A stretch of 64,000 nucleotides of DNA from assembly GCF_050433225.1 (NCBI RefSeq), contig NZ_JBNPXQ010000004.1:248001-312000 (forward strand). Direction: 5' to 3'. Position 1 is the first letter of the stretch. Every line of letters begins with the position of its first letter. The position numbers were made by a program, and so were the translations under genes. Of the stretch, positions 31,076 to 38,133 are shown in pieces. This DNA is from Sphingomonas_D zeicaulis. Its GTDB lineage: Bacteria; Pseudomonadota; Alphaproteobacteria; Sphingomonadales; Sphingomonadaceae. Below the pieces are notes generated by a model. That model did not search any database. It was not told the origin of the DNA and saw only the letters and a program-made list of their open reading frames with translations.

Positions 31076-31659
31076 TGATAGCGCTTCCTGGCAGCAACGA
31101 GGGATGAATCGAGGATGGGGTCATTCTGTTGCGTCACATAGTCAGCATAGCGCATCAACACCTTGCCGGCGATGGCCTCGTTCGGAAGCACTGGATAAGC
31201 ATGGTACAGGCCGTAACCGGGATTGGTGATCTGCGCTTCGTAGATCCAGCCATTGTCGTCGACCGTCCACAACAGGCTCGGATCGCCTTTTTTCGCGCCT
31301 TTGCCGAAAAGGCCCGCGGCGATTCCCCGTTTGAGTAGCGGCAGCGCGCGCTGCATGTCCGCAGGTCCGAAATCCGCATGCTCGTCACAATAAGTCGGAT
31401 CCTCGTCCTCGCCTTCGTAGGGCTTAAGGTTATAAAGGTGCGGGTGCCTCTTGTGCTTCGAATAGGGACCGAAGCCAGCTTTGGCGGCAAGCAGCGTTCG
31501 GGCGTGGGAAGAGGGTGGCGGTTCCAGCAGCCGACGCGGATCGTTCTCCGCTGACCGGGCCTGCTTGCGTCGTGACGGGGGTTTGCGTTGCAGAGTCAGA
31601 AGAATCACCGGTCGGTATTGTTCGGACGAAGGCCTGCAGCCGGTCTCCATCCAAATCAA
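31072..31659 (-). CDS. Hypothetical protein, operon partner of the ImmA/IrrE-like gene
   Basis: The confidently coding part covers about residues 60-195, including YEGEDEDPTYCDEHADF, LLKRGIAAGLFG, LWTVDDNGWIYEAQ and GYGLYHAYP. The start is unclear: the frame opens with TTG at 31659, and an ATG nine bases later and a downstream GTG are alternatives. It is translationally coupled to the degenerate ImmA/IrrE-like gene. I do not recognise the family. A two-gene toxin/antitoxin-like or defence role is a hypothesis based only on the pairing and the island location. Confidence 0.6.
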   Translation of the reverse strand: MIWMETGCRPSSEQYRPVILLTLQRKPPSRRKQARSAENDPRRLLEPPPSSHARTLLAAKAGFGPYSKHKRHPHLYNLKPYEGEDEDPTYCDEHADFGPADMQRALPLLKRGIAAGLFGKGAKKGDPSLLWTVDDNGWIYEAQITNPGYGLYHAYPVLPNEAIAGKVLMRYADYVTQQNDPILDSSLVAARKRYQ

Positions 31660-31711
31660 GTCTTTGCAGGTGCAAGGCTCGCAGCGCTACTGAGCTACTC
31701 ATAGAAGAAGT

Positions 31712-31909
31712 ATGAGCGATGGTCCTGTGAGAATTGGCATGGAAGGCGATCCGGACGAGGCGTTCGACCGAGAACAGAAGCGCGCGATCGCTGCTGCGGT
31801 GCAGGCCCAGTTCGGCAAGGGTGACCTTCGTGAGGCCCTTCGCCGGGTCGATCGGCTGGCCGAGCGCCGGCTCGAAATTAACGGTAAGCTTTCGCGCATT
31901 TGCGCCTGA
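31712..31909 (+). CDS. Possible small charged protein (65 aa)
   Basis: It is a highly charged reading frame (DEAFDREQKRAIAAAV, LREALRRVDRLAERR) with a weak AGAAGAAG upstream of the ATG. It occupies an otherwise empty gap between two minus-strand genes. The helical, charged composition looks protein-like, but no homologue is known to me and it may be a chance frame. Confidence 0.35.
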   Translation: MSDGPVRIGMEGDPDEAFDREQKRAIAAAVQAQFGKGDLREALRRVDRLAERRLEINGKLSRICA

Positions 31910-31953
31910 ACGGTGCGGACCGGGCGACCGCCTCGCCAAGTCCGCATTGGCCG

Positions 31954-33156
31954 CTACTGCCCTAGCGGTTTGACGATCAGGTGCTCGTCCACCTGTCCTG
32001 ACATCACCGGATCGATCCGGTCGGCCTCTTTCGCCGCCCACTGCTTCCACTCGGCCAGAGCAGCCGGGTCGAGATCGCGACGCCCTTGCTCGATCGCCGC
32101 GCCCACCGAAGCGATCAGCGCCCGCAAGTCCTGCGCAGTGCGCAGCAGTTCGGCGCTTCGATGCAGGGCTGCGAGACGCTCCTGATTGCGTTTGGCGAGA
32201 GCCTCTTGCCGGCGCTCCTCGCGCCATGCCTCCATGTCGGCCTGCTGCTTCAGTCGCTCCCTGATGCTCAGGCGGTAGCGCGCTTCCCCCGCGGCGATGA
32301 TGGCTGCCGCAATATCGGCGACGATCGCCTCCAGCTTGACCTCTCCGTCCTGCCACATTCGCGGAAACCCCTCGGGCAGCGTCGGGTACAGCTCGACGCG
32401 CAAGGGTTCCTTGGGTGGTGCTGGAAACGGGTCGCCGTGACGACGGTGGGTCAGCGACGTCTCGCTTGGGTGTCGGATATGCACTTGCACCTGATGATCG
32501 CCGATGGTGACGCGAAAGCCGGGTTCTTCACCCCAAAGCTCGCAATGGTGGCCCAGCCGGGTGAGTACCTGCATCAGCGCATCCGCGATCCGGAGCTTTC
32601 GCTGTTGCTCTGGCGGCTCGAACACCAGGGCAAGCTCCCATTTGGGAAAGCGCGATGCGGCAATCTTGTCGAGCCTCCGCTCATCGCGACGTAGCAACGT
32701 CTGCAGGGCGCGATGGGGCCGTTCCAGCTTCCGCGGCACAGACACCTTGCCGATCTGCTTGAGCGCGTCCTGCCTCAGCTGATGCAGATCTTCCGGCACG
32801 TTTTCGGTGGCGAACGGACCCTCCGGGCTCTCGGCTAGGCCCTGATCCTCGCGGAAACGATCGGCGAGTGTGCCATTGACCAGCAGGAGCATATCCTGCC
32901 CCGGCTTCCGCGCCGGTAGCGGCGTCCGCTGCACGGGCTTTCCGGCCTGCAGCTTGTTCCAATAGCCCGCCGGCGGAAGCGGGATGCCATGCTTCCGCAG
33001 CGCTGTCGTTAGCCGGTGTTCTGAAACGCCGAGTTCGGCCGAGAGCTGGCGCATCGGCCCGGACCAGGCAAGGTCGTACAGCCGAGCGCGGCTGACCCGC
33101 ACTTCCGCCTGCTGCATCGGCCACCAGGTTGAGCTGGAGCCTCCGATGATCGACAT
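31954..33156 (-). CDS. Hypothetical mobile-element protein with N-terminal HTH-like segment
   Basis: This 400-residue protein starts with VSRARLYDLAWSGPMRQLSAELGVSEHRL, a likely helix-turn-helix, then GIPLPPAGYWNKLQAGK. A long charged coiled-coil region follows near residues 300-370 (RERLKQQADMEAWREERRQE). ATG at 33156 follows ACGGAG. Similar proteins are common on proteobacterial islands from memory, with no assigned function. DNA binding is likely, by inference. Confidence 0.7.
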   Translation of the reverse strand: MSIIGGSSSTWWPMQQAEVRVSRARLYDLAWSGPMRQLSAELGVSEHRLTTALRKHGIPLPPAGYWNKLQAGKPVQRTPLPARKPGQDMLLLVNGTLADRFREDQGLAESPEGPFATENVPEDLHQLRQDALKQIGKVSVPRKLERPHRALQTLLRRDERRLDKIAASRFPKWELALVFEPPEQQRKLRIADALMQVLTRLGHHCELWGEEPGFRVTIGDHQVQVHIRHPSETSLTHRRHGDPFPAPPKEPLRVELYPTLPEGFPRMWQDGEVKLEAIVADIAAAIIAAGEARYRLSIRERLKQQADMEAWREERRQEALAKRNQERLAALHRSAELLRTAQDLRALIASVGAAIEQGRRDLDPAALAEWKQWAAKEADRIDPVMSGQVDEHLIVKPLGQ

Positions 33157-33260
33157 ACGACTCTCCGTCAGGACGGGAGTCTTGTTGCCTCAGCTGCCCT
33201 TCCTAGCCAACACCGCCGGAGCCGAGTCCTGCATGCGGACGGCCCCGTTACCGCGAGCGG

Positions 33261-33467
33261 CTAGCCGTCGCTGCGTTGGTAGAACATCGGGTTCCTGAGC
33301 CATTCGGCGATCGCGGACTCTCGCCAGCCGGCGCAGCGGGTGCTGATCTGGACGTTCTTCGGGAAGGTGCCGTTCTGCATCTTGCGGTACATGGTCGATC
33401 GGCTGAGGCCGGTGCGTTCGAGGACCGTTTTGATCCGGAGGATTCGGTCGGGTGTGTCGGTCTGCAT
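33261..33467 (-). CDS. AlpA-family DNA-binding regulator
   Basis: This 68-residue protein has a MerR-like helix-turn-helix: ILRIKTVLERTGLSRSTMYR, then GTFPKNVQI and WRESAIAEWL. AlpA proteins activate integrase expression or act as excision factors on phages and islands. The ATG at 33467 has AAGGTG upstream; the longer frame to 33644 is rejected as leader. It probably controls excision of this element. Confidence 0.88.
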   Translation of the reverse strand: MQTDTPDRILRIKTVLERTGLSRSTMYRKMQNGTFPKNVQISTRCAGWRESAIAEWLRNPMFYQRSDG

Positions 33468-34202
33468 TGGTATCACCTTGCATGGAGTGCGTGTCGGTGG
33501 TGCTCCCCGGACAAGGTTGTGCAGGATGGCGGCTGGAGAAAAGAGCCTCTCTGGGGTCAGTGGGGGCATTGGCGGTGCTTGGCGGTACAAAGGTAGGTTA
33601 GCGTAGCCTCCAGCTTTGCGAGGGGTTGGTTCAGGACGTCCCACGCTGCGCGTGGCCGCGCTCTACGCCGCGAACGCGACGCCGAGTCGCTGCGCGTCTC
33701 GGCCCTTTTGGGTAACGATCGCATGACGCGAGCGGCTGTCGCCGCGAGCAGAACGCGACGATTGATGGGCGTGCTCTGGCCGCTTCTGCGAAGCCGCCAG
33801 GGTCCGCAGCACCTTTGCTTTTCGCGTGGCACGCTCGATCCGGCCGGGAGGCGCGGCGGCGGCTGGCCCCCAGGCCCGCGCGCACGCCGCCGCGACGGCC
33901 GCCCGGATTCGAGAGAGCGACTCTGCTGGGCTCCTGGCGGAGCCGGACGCGCTTCGCGCTGATGACTGCGGACGCGCTGCTGCGCGGCGCGGCGTTTGGC
34001 CTCCGGCACTCGATCTGGCGGGGTGGGCGTCGCTACCCTCTAGTCGCGCCGCGGCGTGCCGCAAGCTGGCTGCGCCAGCTCCTCCTCTTAGTTGCGGCCC
34101 TTCGGGTGCGGCCCGCCTCTGCCGGCGGGACTGCCGGTCCGCTCCTGCCGCCCACCCCGCCATTCCGGCGCCGGTTGCGGTGGTTTTTGAGGAGTAGGGA
34201 CA
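33468..34202. other. 735-bp region without a supported gene, upstream of parB
   Basis: Open frames occur in every direction here because of very high GC, but their products are Arg/Ala/Pro-rich and none has a convincing start. The 3' end holds the parB ribosome site (GAGGAG near 34190). The region may hold promoter elements for parB and alpA. A repetitive GCG/CGC character is visible but no clean repeat was resolved. Confidence 0.4.
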
Positions 34203-35933
34203 ATGGAACTGAGGCATATCGATACCGCAAAGCTCTGCATCTCGGGCACCAACATGCGGGCCAAAGGCAAGCCGGACTTGTCGCACATCCTTCCGTCGAT
34301 CCGGGCGCGGGGCGTGCTGGTGCCGCTGATCGTGCGGCCGGCGGACGAGGATCGGTTCGAGATCGTGGCGGGTAAGCGGCGCTATCATGCGGCGCTGGCG
34401 GTTGCGGCGGAGAGCGGCGAGGACGAGGCGCTTCCCTGTGCCGTCATGGCGGCAGGCGATGACGCGGCGGCGCTGGAGGCGTCGCTCATCGAGAATGTCG
34501 CGCGGCTTGACCCGGACGAGGTGACGCTGTGGGAGAGCTTCACCCGGCTGGTGCGCGAGGGGCGTTCGCCTGGGGATATCGCCCTCACCTTTGGGCTGAC
34601 CGAGCTGCAGGTGAAGCGGACGCTGGCGTTGGGCAACCTGCTGCCGCGCATCCGCTCGCTCTACCGCAAGGGCGATCTTGATGCGGCGACGGTGCGGCAT
34701 CTGACCCTCGCCTCCAAGGTTCGGCAGCGCGACTGGCTGGCGCTGTTTGACGATCCGGCGGCGCATTGCCCGACCGGGCACCAGTTGAAGGCGTGGCTGT
34801 TCGGCGGGGCATCGATCCCGGTAAGCGCGGCGCTGTTCGACATATCCGACTATCCGGGCGAAGTGGTCTGCGACCTGTTCGGCGACGAGCGCTGGTTCGC
34901 GGATAGCGCCAGCTTCTGGACGGCGCAGAATGCGGCCATCGCGGCAAAGGCCGAGAGTTTCCGGGATGCAGGCTGGCGCGAGGTAATCGTGCTGCCGACC
35001 GGCGAGACGTTTCAGCATTGGGAACATGAGCGCTGCCCCAAGCGGAAGGGCGGTAAGGTGTTCGTGGCGGTCAGTTCGCGGGGCGAGGTGACCGTGCACG
35101 AGGGCTATGTCACGCGTGCCGAGGCGCGGAAGGCGGAATTGGGCGATGCGCTGGTGAAGCCGGTGCGTCCCGAGATGAGCGCGCCGCTCCAGAACTATGT
35201 CGACCTCCACCGGCACGCGGCGGTGCGCGCCGACCTGATCGGCCAGCCTTCGGTGGCGCTGCGGCTGATGGTGGCGCATGCCATTGTCGGCTCGCCTTTG
35301 TGGGATGTTCGGGTCGAGGCGCAGCGTGCATCGAGCGATGCCATTGCGGAGAGCGTCGAATGCTGCGTTTCGGAAGCGCGGTTCGATGAGAAGCGGCGGG
35401 CGGTGCTGGCCCTGCTCGGCTTCGATCCCGAGACCCCGACGGTGCGCGGCGGCTTTGACGGCGACCTTGCCATTGCCGGTCTGTTCGTGCAGCTGTTGCA
35501 GCTTCCCGATCCTGCCTTGTTCGATGTGGCGGCGATCGTCATGGGCGAGACGCTGGAAGCCGGGAGCGCGCTGATCGAAGTGCTGGGGCCGTTGCTCGGC
35601 ACCGACATGGCCAAGGTCTGGCAGGCCGACGACGCCTTGCTCGACTTGATCCGCGACCGCGAGGTGATCGGCTGCGTCCTGGCCGATGTCGCGGGGGAGC
35701 CGGTCGCCACTGCCAACGACGGCGCGACCGGCAAGGTGAAGCGCAAGATCGTGCGCGATTGCCTGACCGGCGAGAACGGGCGCGCCAAGGTCAAAGGCTG
35801 GGTGCCGAAGTGGATGGCGTTTCCCCCTGCCGCCTACACCGAGCGAGGTGGCGTTCCGACCGTTGCCCGCGCCGAAAAGGTGGCGACCCTCGCCATCACC
35901 CCCGAACCGCTGCCGCTGCGTGCGGCCGCGTGA
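34203..35933 (+). CDS. ParB/RepB/Spo0J-family protein (orphan)
   Basis: This 576-residue protein has ParB N-terminal motifs: HILPSIRARGVLVPLIVRP, VAGKRRYHAA and LIENVARLDPDEV. A helix-turn-helix follows around residues 118-140 (DIALTFGLTELQVKRTLALGNLLP). The long C-terminal part is typical of the large ParB proteins on sphingomonad islands. No ParA is beside it or elsewhere on the element, so it may regulate transcription or stabilise the excised form rather than segregate it. A small sigma-like gene follows 53 bases downstream. Confidence 0.88.
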   Translation: MELRHIDTAKLCISGTNMRAKGKPDLSHILPSIRARGVLVPLIVRPADEDRFEIVAGKRRYHAALAVAAESGEDEALPCAVMAAGDDAAALEASLIENVARLDPDEVTLWESFTRLVREGRSPGDIALTFGLTELQVKRTLALGNLLPRIRSLYRKGDLDAATVRHLTLASKVRQRDWLALFDDPAAHCPTGHQLKAWLFGGASIPVSAALFDISDYPGEVVCDLFGDERWFADSASFWTAQNAAIAAKAESFRDAGWREVIVLPTGETFQHWEHERCPKRKGGKVFVAVSSRGEVTVHEGYVTRAEARKAELGDALVKPVRPEMSAPLQNYVDLHRHAAVRADLIGQPSVALRLMVAHAIVGSPLWDVRVEAQRASSDAIAESVECCVSEARFDEKRRAVLALLGFDPETPTVRGGFDGDLAIAGLFVQLLQLPDPALFDVAAIVMGETLEAGSALIEVLGPLLGTDMAKVWQADDALLDLIRDREVIGCVLADVAGEPVATANDGATGKVKRKIVRDCLTGENGRAKVKGWVPKWMAFPPAAYTERGGVPTVARAEKVATLAITPEPLPLRAAA

Positions 35934-35986
35934 GCGATGCTGGCGGTCGCGAGGCCGCCAGCTTCCTCTTTTGAGGGAGACCTCCG

Positions 35987-36226
35987 ATGATCGAGACACC
36001 CGATCCCCGCACGCTGAAGCGGCTTCGGCGCGCGATCCGCAGGCTGCCGCGCAACCAGCACGAAGTGTTCTGCGCCGCCCGTTACGAGGACCTGAGCTAT
36101 GAGCAGATCGCCGAACGCAATGGCCTCACCGTCCGCGAAGTAGAACAGCTGCTGGCGCAGGCACTGTTCGCAATCATGCGCGACATGGACCGTGCGCCGC
36201 GCCGCCGCTGGTGGCGCTTCTGGTAG
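35987..36226 (+). CDS. Sigma-70 region 4-like small protein
   Basis: This 79-residue protein matches sigma region 4: LRRAIRRLPRNQHEVFCAAR, LSYEQIAERNGLTVREVEQLLAQAL. It has no region 2 and so cannot open promoters alone; it may be an element-specific DNA-binding regulator or anti-sigma-like partner. GGGAG precedes the ATG. It is likely co-transcribed with parB. Confidence 0.8.
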   Translation: MIETPDPRTLKRLRRAIRRLPRNQHEVFCAARYEDLSYEQIAERNGLTVREVEQLLAQALFAIMRDMDRAPRRRWWRFW

Positions 36227-36300
36227 CCGAGCCCTGGCCTCGCGGCGGGCGCGCCGCGAGGCTGTGCTTTGCTGCAATCACCCGATAGGATCGTTTCGCC

Positions 36301-37224
36301 ATGCGCACCGACCTCGACCATCTGCCACCGGCCAAGCAGCGCGAGCTGGAGCGCGTCGTCCAAATCCTCTTCGAGGAGTTCGGCGACGCGACCGCCATCG
36401 CCAACTCCGAGTGGAAGAAGAACGCGCGCATCCTCAAGGTCATCCTCTACGGGAGCTATGCGCGCGGGGGCTGGGTCGATGAGCCACACACCGCCAAGGG
36501 CTATCAGTCAGACTTTGACCTGCTGATCATCGTCAACAACGACAAGCTGACCGACCGCGTCGAGTTCTGGGTCAACGCCGAGGACCGACTCAATCGCGAG
36601 CTTTCGATCACGAAGACGCTGCGCACGCCGGTCAATTTCATCGTCCACACGCTCGCGGAGGTGAACGACGGACTGGCGCACGGGCGCTACTTCTTCATGG
36701 ACATCGCTCGGGACGGGATCGCGCTGTATCAGAGCGAGGATACCGAGTTTCACAAGCCGAAGCCCAAGACGCCGCCGCAGGCGTTGGCGATGGCTCGGGA
36801 GTATTTCGAGGAGTGGTATCCGAGCGCGATGCGCGCGCATATCAACTTCGGCGACGACCTAAGGCGGGGCTGGCTGAAGGAAGCTGCGTTCATGCTTCAC
36901 CAGTCCACAGAGCGGCTCTACCATTGCGTGCTGCTGGTATGCACCTTCTACACGCCGCACGTGCACAATCTCGGCTTCCTCCGCACGCAGGCCGAGCGGA
37001 TCGATCCGCGTCTGATCGACGCTTGGCCGCGCGACAATCGCGCCGACCGGTCGCGGTTCGAGAAGCTCAAGGAAGCCTATGTGAAGGCCCGCTACTCGAA
37101 GCACTACCGGATCAGTGAAGAGGAACTCGCATGGCTCGGCGAGCGTGTCGAAGTGCTCGGCCAGGCCGTGCAGGTGATCTGCGAAGAGCGCATTGCTGCG
37201 CTGGAGCAAAGCGCCGCCGCCTGA
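36301..37224 (+). CDS. Nucleotidyltransferase-HEPN fusion protein
   Basis: This 307-residue protein has an N-terminal minimal nucleotidyltransferase: YGSYARGG at residues 50-57 and SDFDLLI with Asp71 and Asp73 as metal ligands. A C-terminal helical HEPN-like domain (about 160-290) includes HQSTERLYHCV and TPHVHNLGFL. In MNT/HEPN toxin-antitoxin pairs these are separate proteins and the MNT AMPylates the HEPN RNase; here both are in one chain. A clear Rx4-6H RNase motif was not found, so toxicity is uncertain. Stabilisation or defence is inference. Confidence 0.85.
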   Translation: MRTDLDHLPPAKQRELERVVQILFEEFGDATAIANSEWKKNARILKVILYGSYARGGWVDEPHTAKGYQSDFDLLIIVNNDKLTDRVEFWVNAEDRLNRELSITKTLRTPVNFIVHTLAEVNDGLAHGRYFFMDIARDGIALYQSEDTEFHKPKPKTPPQALAMAREYFEEWYPSAMRAHINFGDDLRRGWLKEAAFMLHQSTERLYHCVLLVCTFYTPHVHNLGFLRTQAERIDPRLIDAWPRDNRADRSRFEKLKEAYVKARYSKHYRISEEELAWLGERVEVLGQAVQVICEERIAALEQSAAA

Positions 37225-37228
37225 TCCA

Positions 37229-37390
37229 TCAGGAGCGTCCGGTCTCTTTCAGTGCCTTCGCAACCATGGCGCCGAGCGCTTCCTCGGCGCGGGCGCGGGT
37301 ACTCTTTTCCTTGGACAGCAACTCCTGCCGAATCCAGTCAGGCGCCCGCGCGATGATGGCGGTGATCGTCACCTGCAGATCGTCAGCCAT
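37229..37390 (-). CDS. Small DUF6771-like protein
   Basis: This 53-residue protein contains ITAIIARAPDWIRQELL and EEALGAMVAKAL, recalled as a small family (DUF6771) found beside tra genes in sphingomonads. The ATG at 37390 lies seven bases after the traD stop. It ends five bases from the convergent nucleotidyltransferase gene. Function is unknown. Confidence 0.65.
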   Translation of the reverse strand: MADDLQVTITAIIARAPDWIRQELLSKEKSTRARAEEALGAMVAKALKETGRS

Positions 37391-37397
37391 CGCGGCG

Positions 37398-37622
37398 CTA
37401 TGGCTCCCCTGCGGCATCGTCCGCAAGCGCGAAGGCGCGCTTGCCACGGCGACGCCATAGCGCGAGCGCTTCGTCGCGTCGTTCGCTACGCAATGCCGCT
37501 GCTCCTTCGTCCAGTAGGCCGAAGATCACGGCGCGATCGTCGTCGGTTAGTTCGACGAGCCCGGCCTTGGCGACCAAGCCCCCAAGTTCGATCAGCTGGC
37601 GCGTTCGCTCGCGGCGTTTCAC
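37398..37622 (-). CDS. traD: Conjugal transfer protein TraD (Ti-plasmid type, small)
   Basis: This 74-residue protein begins MKRRERTRQLIELGGLVAKA, the signature of the small TraD of Ti-type plasmids, not the F-plasmid coupling ATPase of the same name. It starts with GTG at 37622. It is transcribed with traC away from the oriT and traA, as on Ti plasmids. It probably helps the relaxosome; its exact role is unknown. Confidence 0.8.
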   Translation of the reverse strand: MKRRERTRQLIELGGLVAKAGLVELTDDDRAVIFGLLDEGAAALRSERRDEALALWRRRGKRAFALADDAAGEP

Positions 37623-37641
37623 AACCCATTTCCGCCTGTCG

Positions 37642-37962
37642 TCACGCGCGATCTTGGCGTTCAGCCGGTGATGCGCCGCTGTCGCTCGCCTGAGCGCCGC
37701 GCGCGTTCTGGCGACCGCCGCCGCCAGTCCGACCCGACCCTTGAAAGAACGCTGCGCCCTGCTTGCGCCAGCCCTCCTTCACGGCAGCGTCTTTGCTTTG
37801 GACAGCGCTCAGCAAGGCGCCGGCGAGCTGCTCGATCGACAATGCATCGGCGCCGGTGGCGGCGACCAACTCGCCGAGCTGCTGCACCTTGCGTTCCTTG
37901 AGCTGTCTCGCCTTGTCGCCGAGTGCCTTCAGTTCAGAATCATAGTCGCGAGGTTTACGCAT
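37642..37962 (-). CDS. traC: Conjugal transfer protein TraC-like
   Basis: This 106-residue protein contains MRKPRDYDSELKALGDKAR, QQLGELVAATGADAL, and a Gly/Arg-rich C-terminal tail. It matches the TraC family adjacent to oriT on Ti-like plasmids and islands. TraC proteins act as relaxosome accessory factors that bind near oriT. Its 5' end abuts the candidate oriT. Confidence 0.75.
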   Translation of the reverse strand: MRKPRDYDSELKALGDKARQLKERKVQQLGELVAATGADALSIEQLAGALLSAVQSKDAAVKEGWRKQGAAFFQGSGRTGGGGRQNARGAQASDSGASPAERQDRA

Positions 37963-38133
37963 CGCACCGACCTCAATTGCTGCTTGAGAAGCACTCAGTT
38001 AGTAATTGCGTCGATCATCGTAAATATCTTGAAACATCGTGGGACAACCGTGTCCCGAAGAAGATGAAATCTTTTGAGGGCGCGCTTATACGTTGTGCCA
38101 ACGTCGCTTGGATCGTGTAAGTGGATTGCCGTC
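37963..38133. other. Candidate oriT with nic-like site
   Basis: The space between divergent traC and traA is where Ti-type oriTs lie. AGGGCGCGCTTATACG at 38077-38092 closely matches the remembered Ti/RSF1010 (Q-type) nic region AGGGCGCANTTATACG. Upstream are a perfect repeat GGGACA-accg-TGTCCC (38041-38056) and AAGAT-gaa-ATCTT (38061-38073). The nick would fall on the complementary strand within TAAGCGCGCCCT. This is a motif match, not a demonstrated nick. Confidence 0.7.

Noticed and set aside
33663..35999. 778-codon minus-strand open frame
   Set aside because: Antisense to parB for most of its length; Arg/Ala-rich with no domain pattern or ribosome site.
38074..38133. traA start at TTG 38074
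   Set aside because: It would place coding sequence over the nic-like motif, and MAIYHF at 38134 is the standard N-terminus of this relaxase family.
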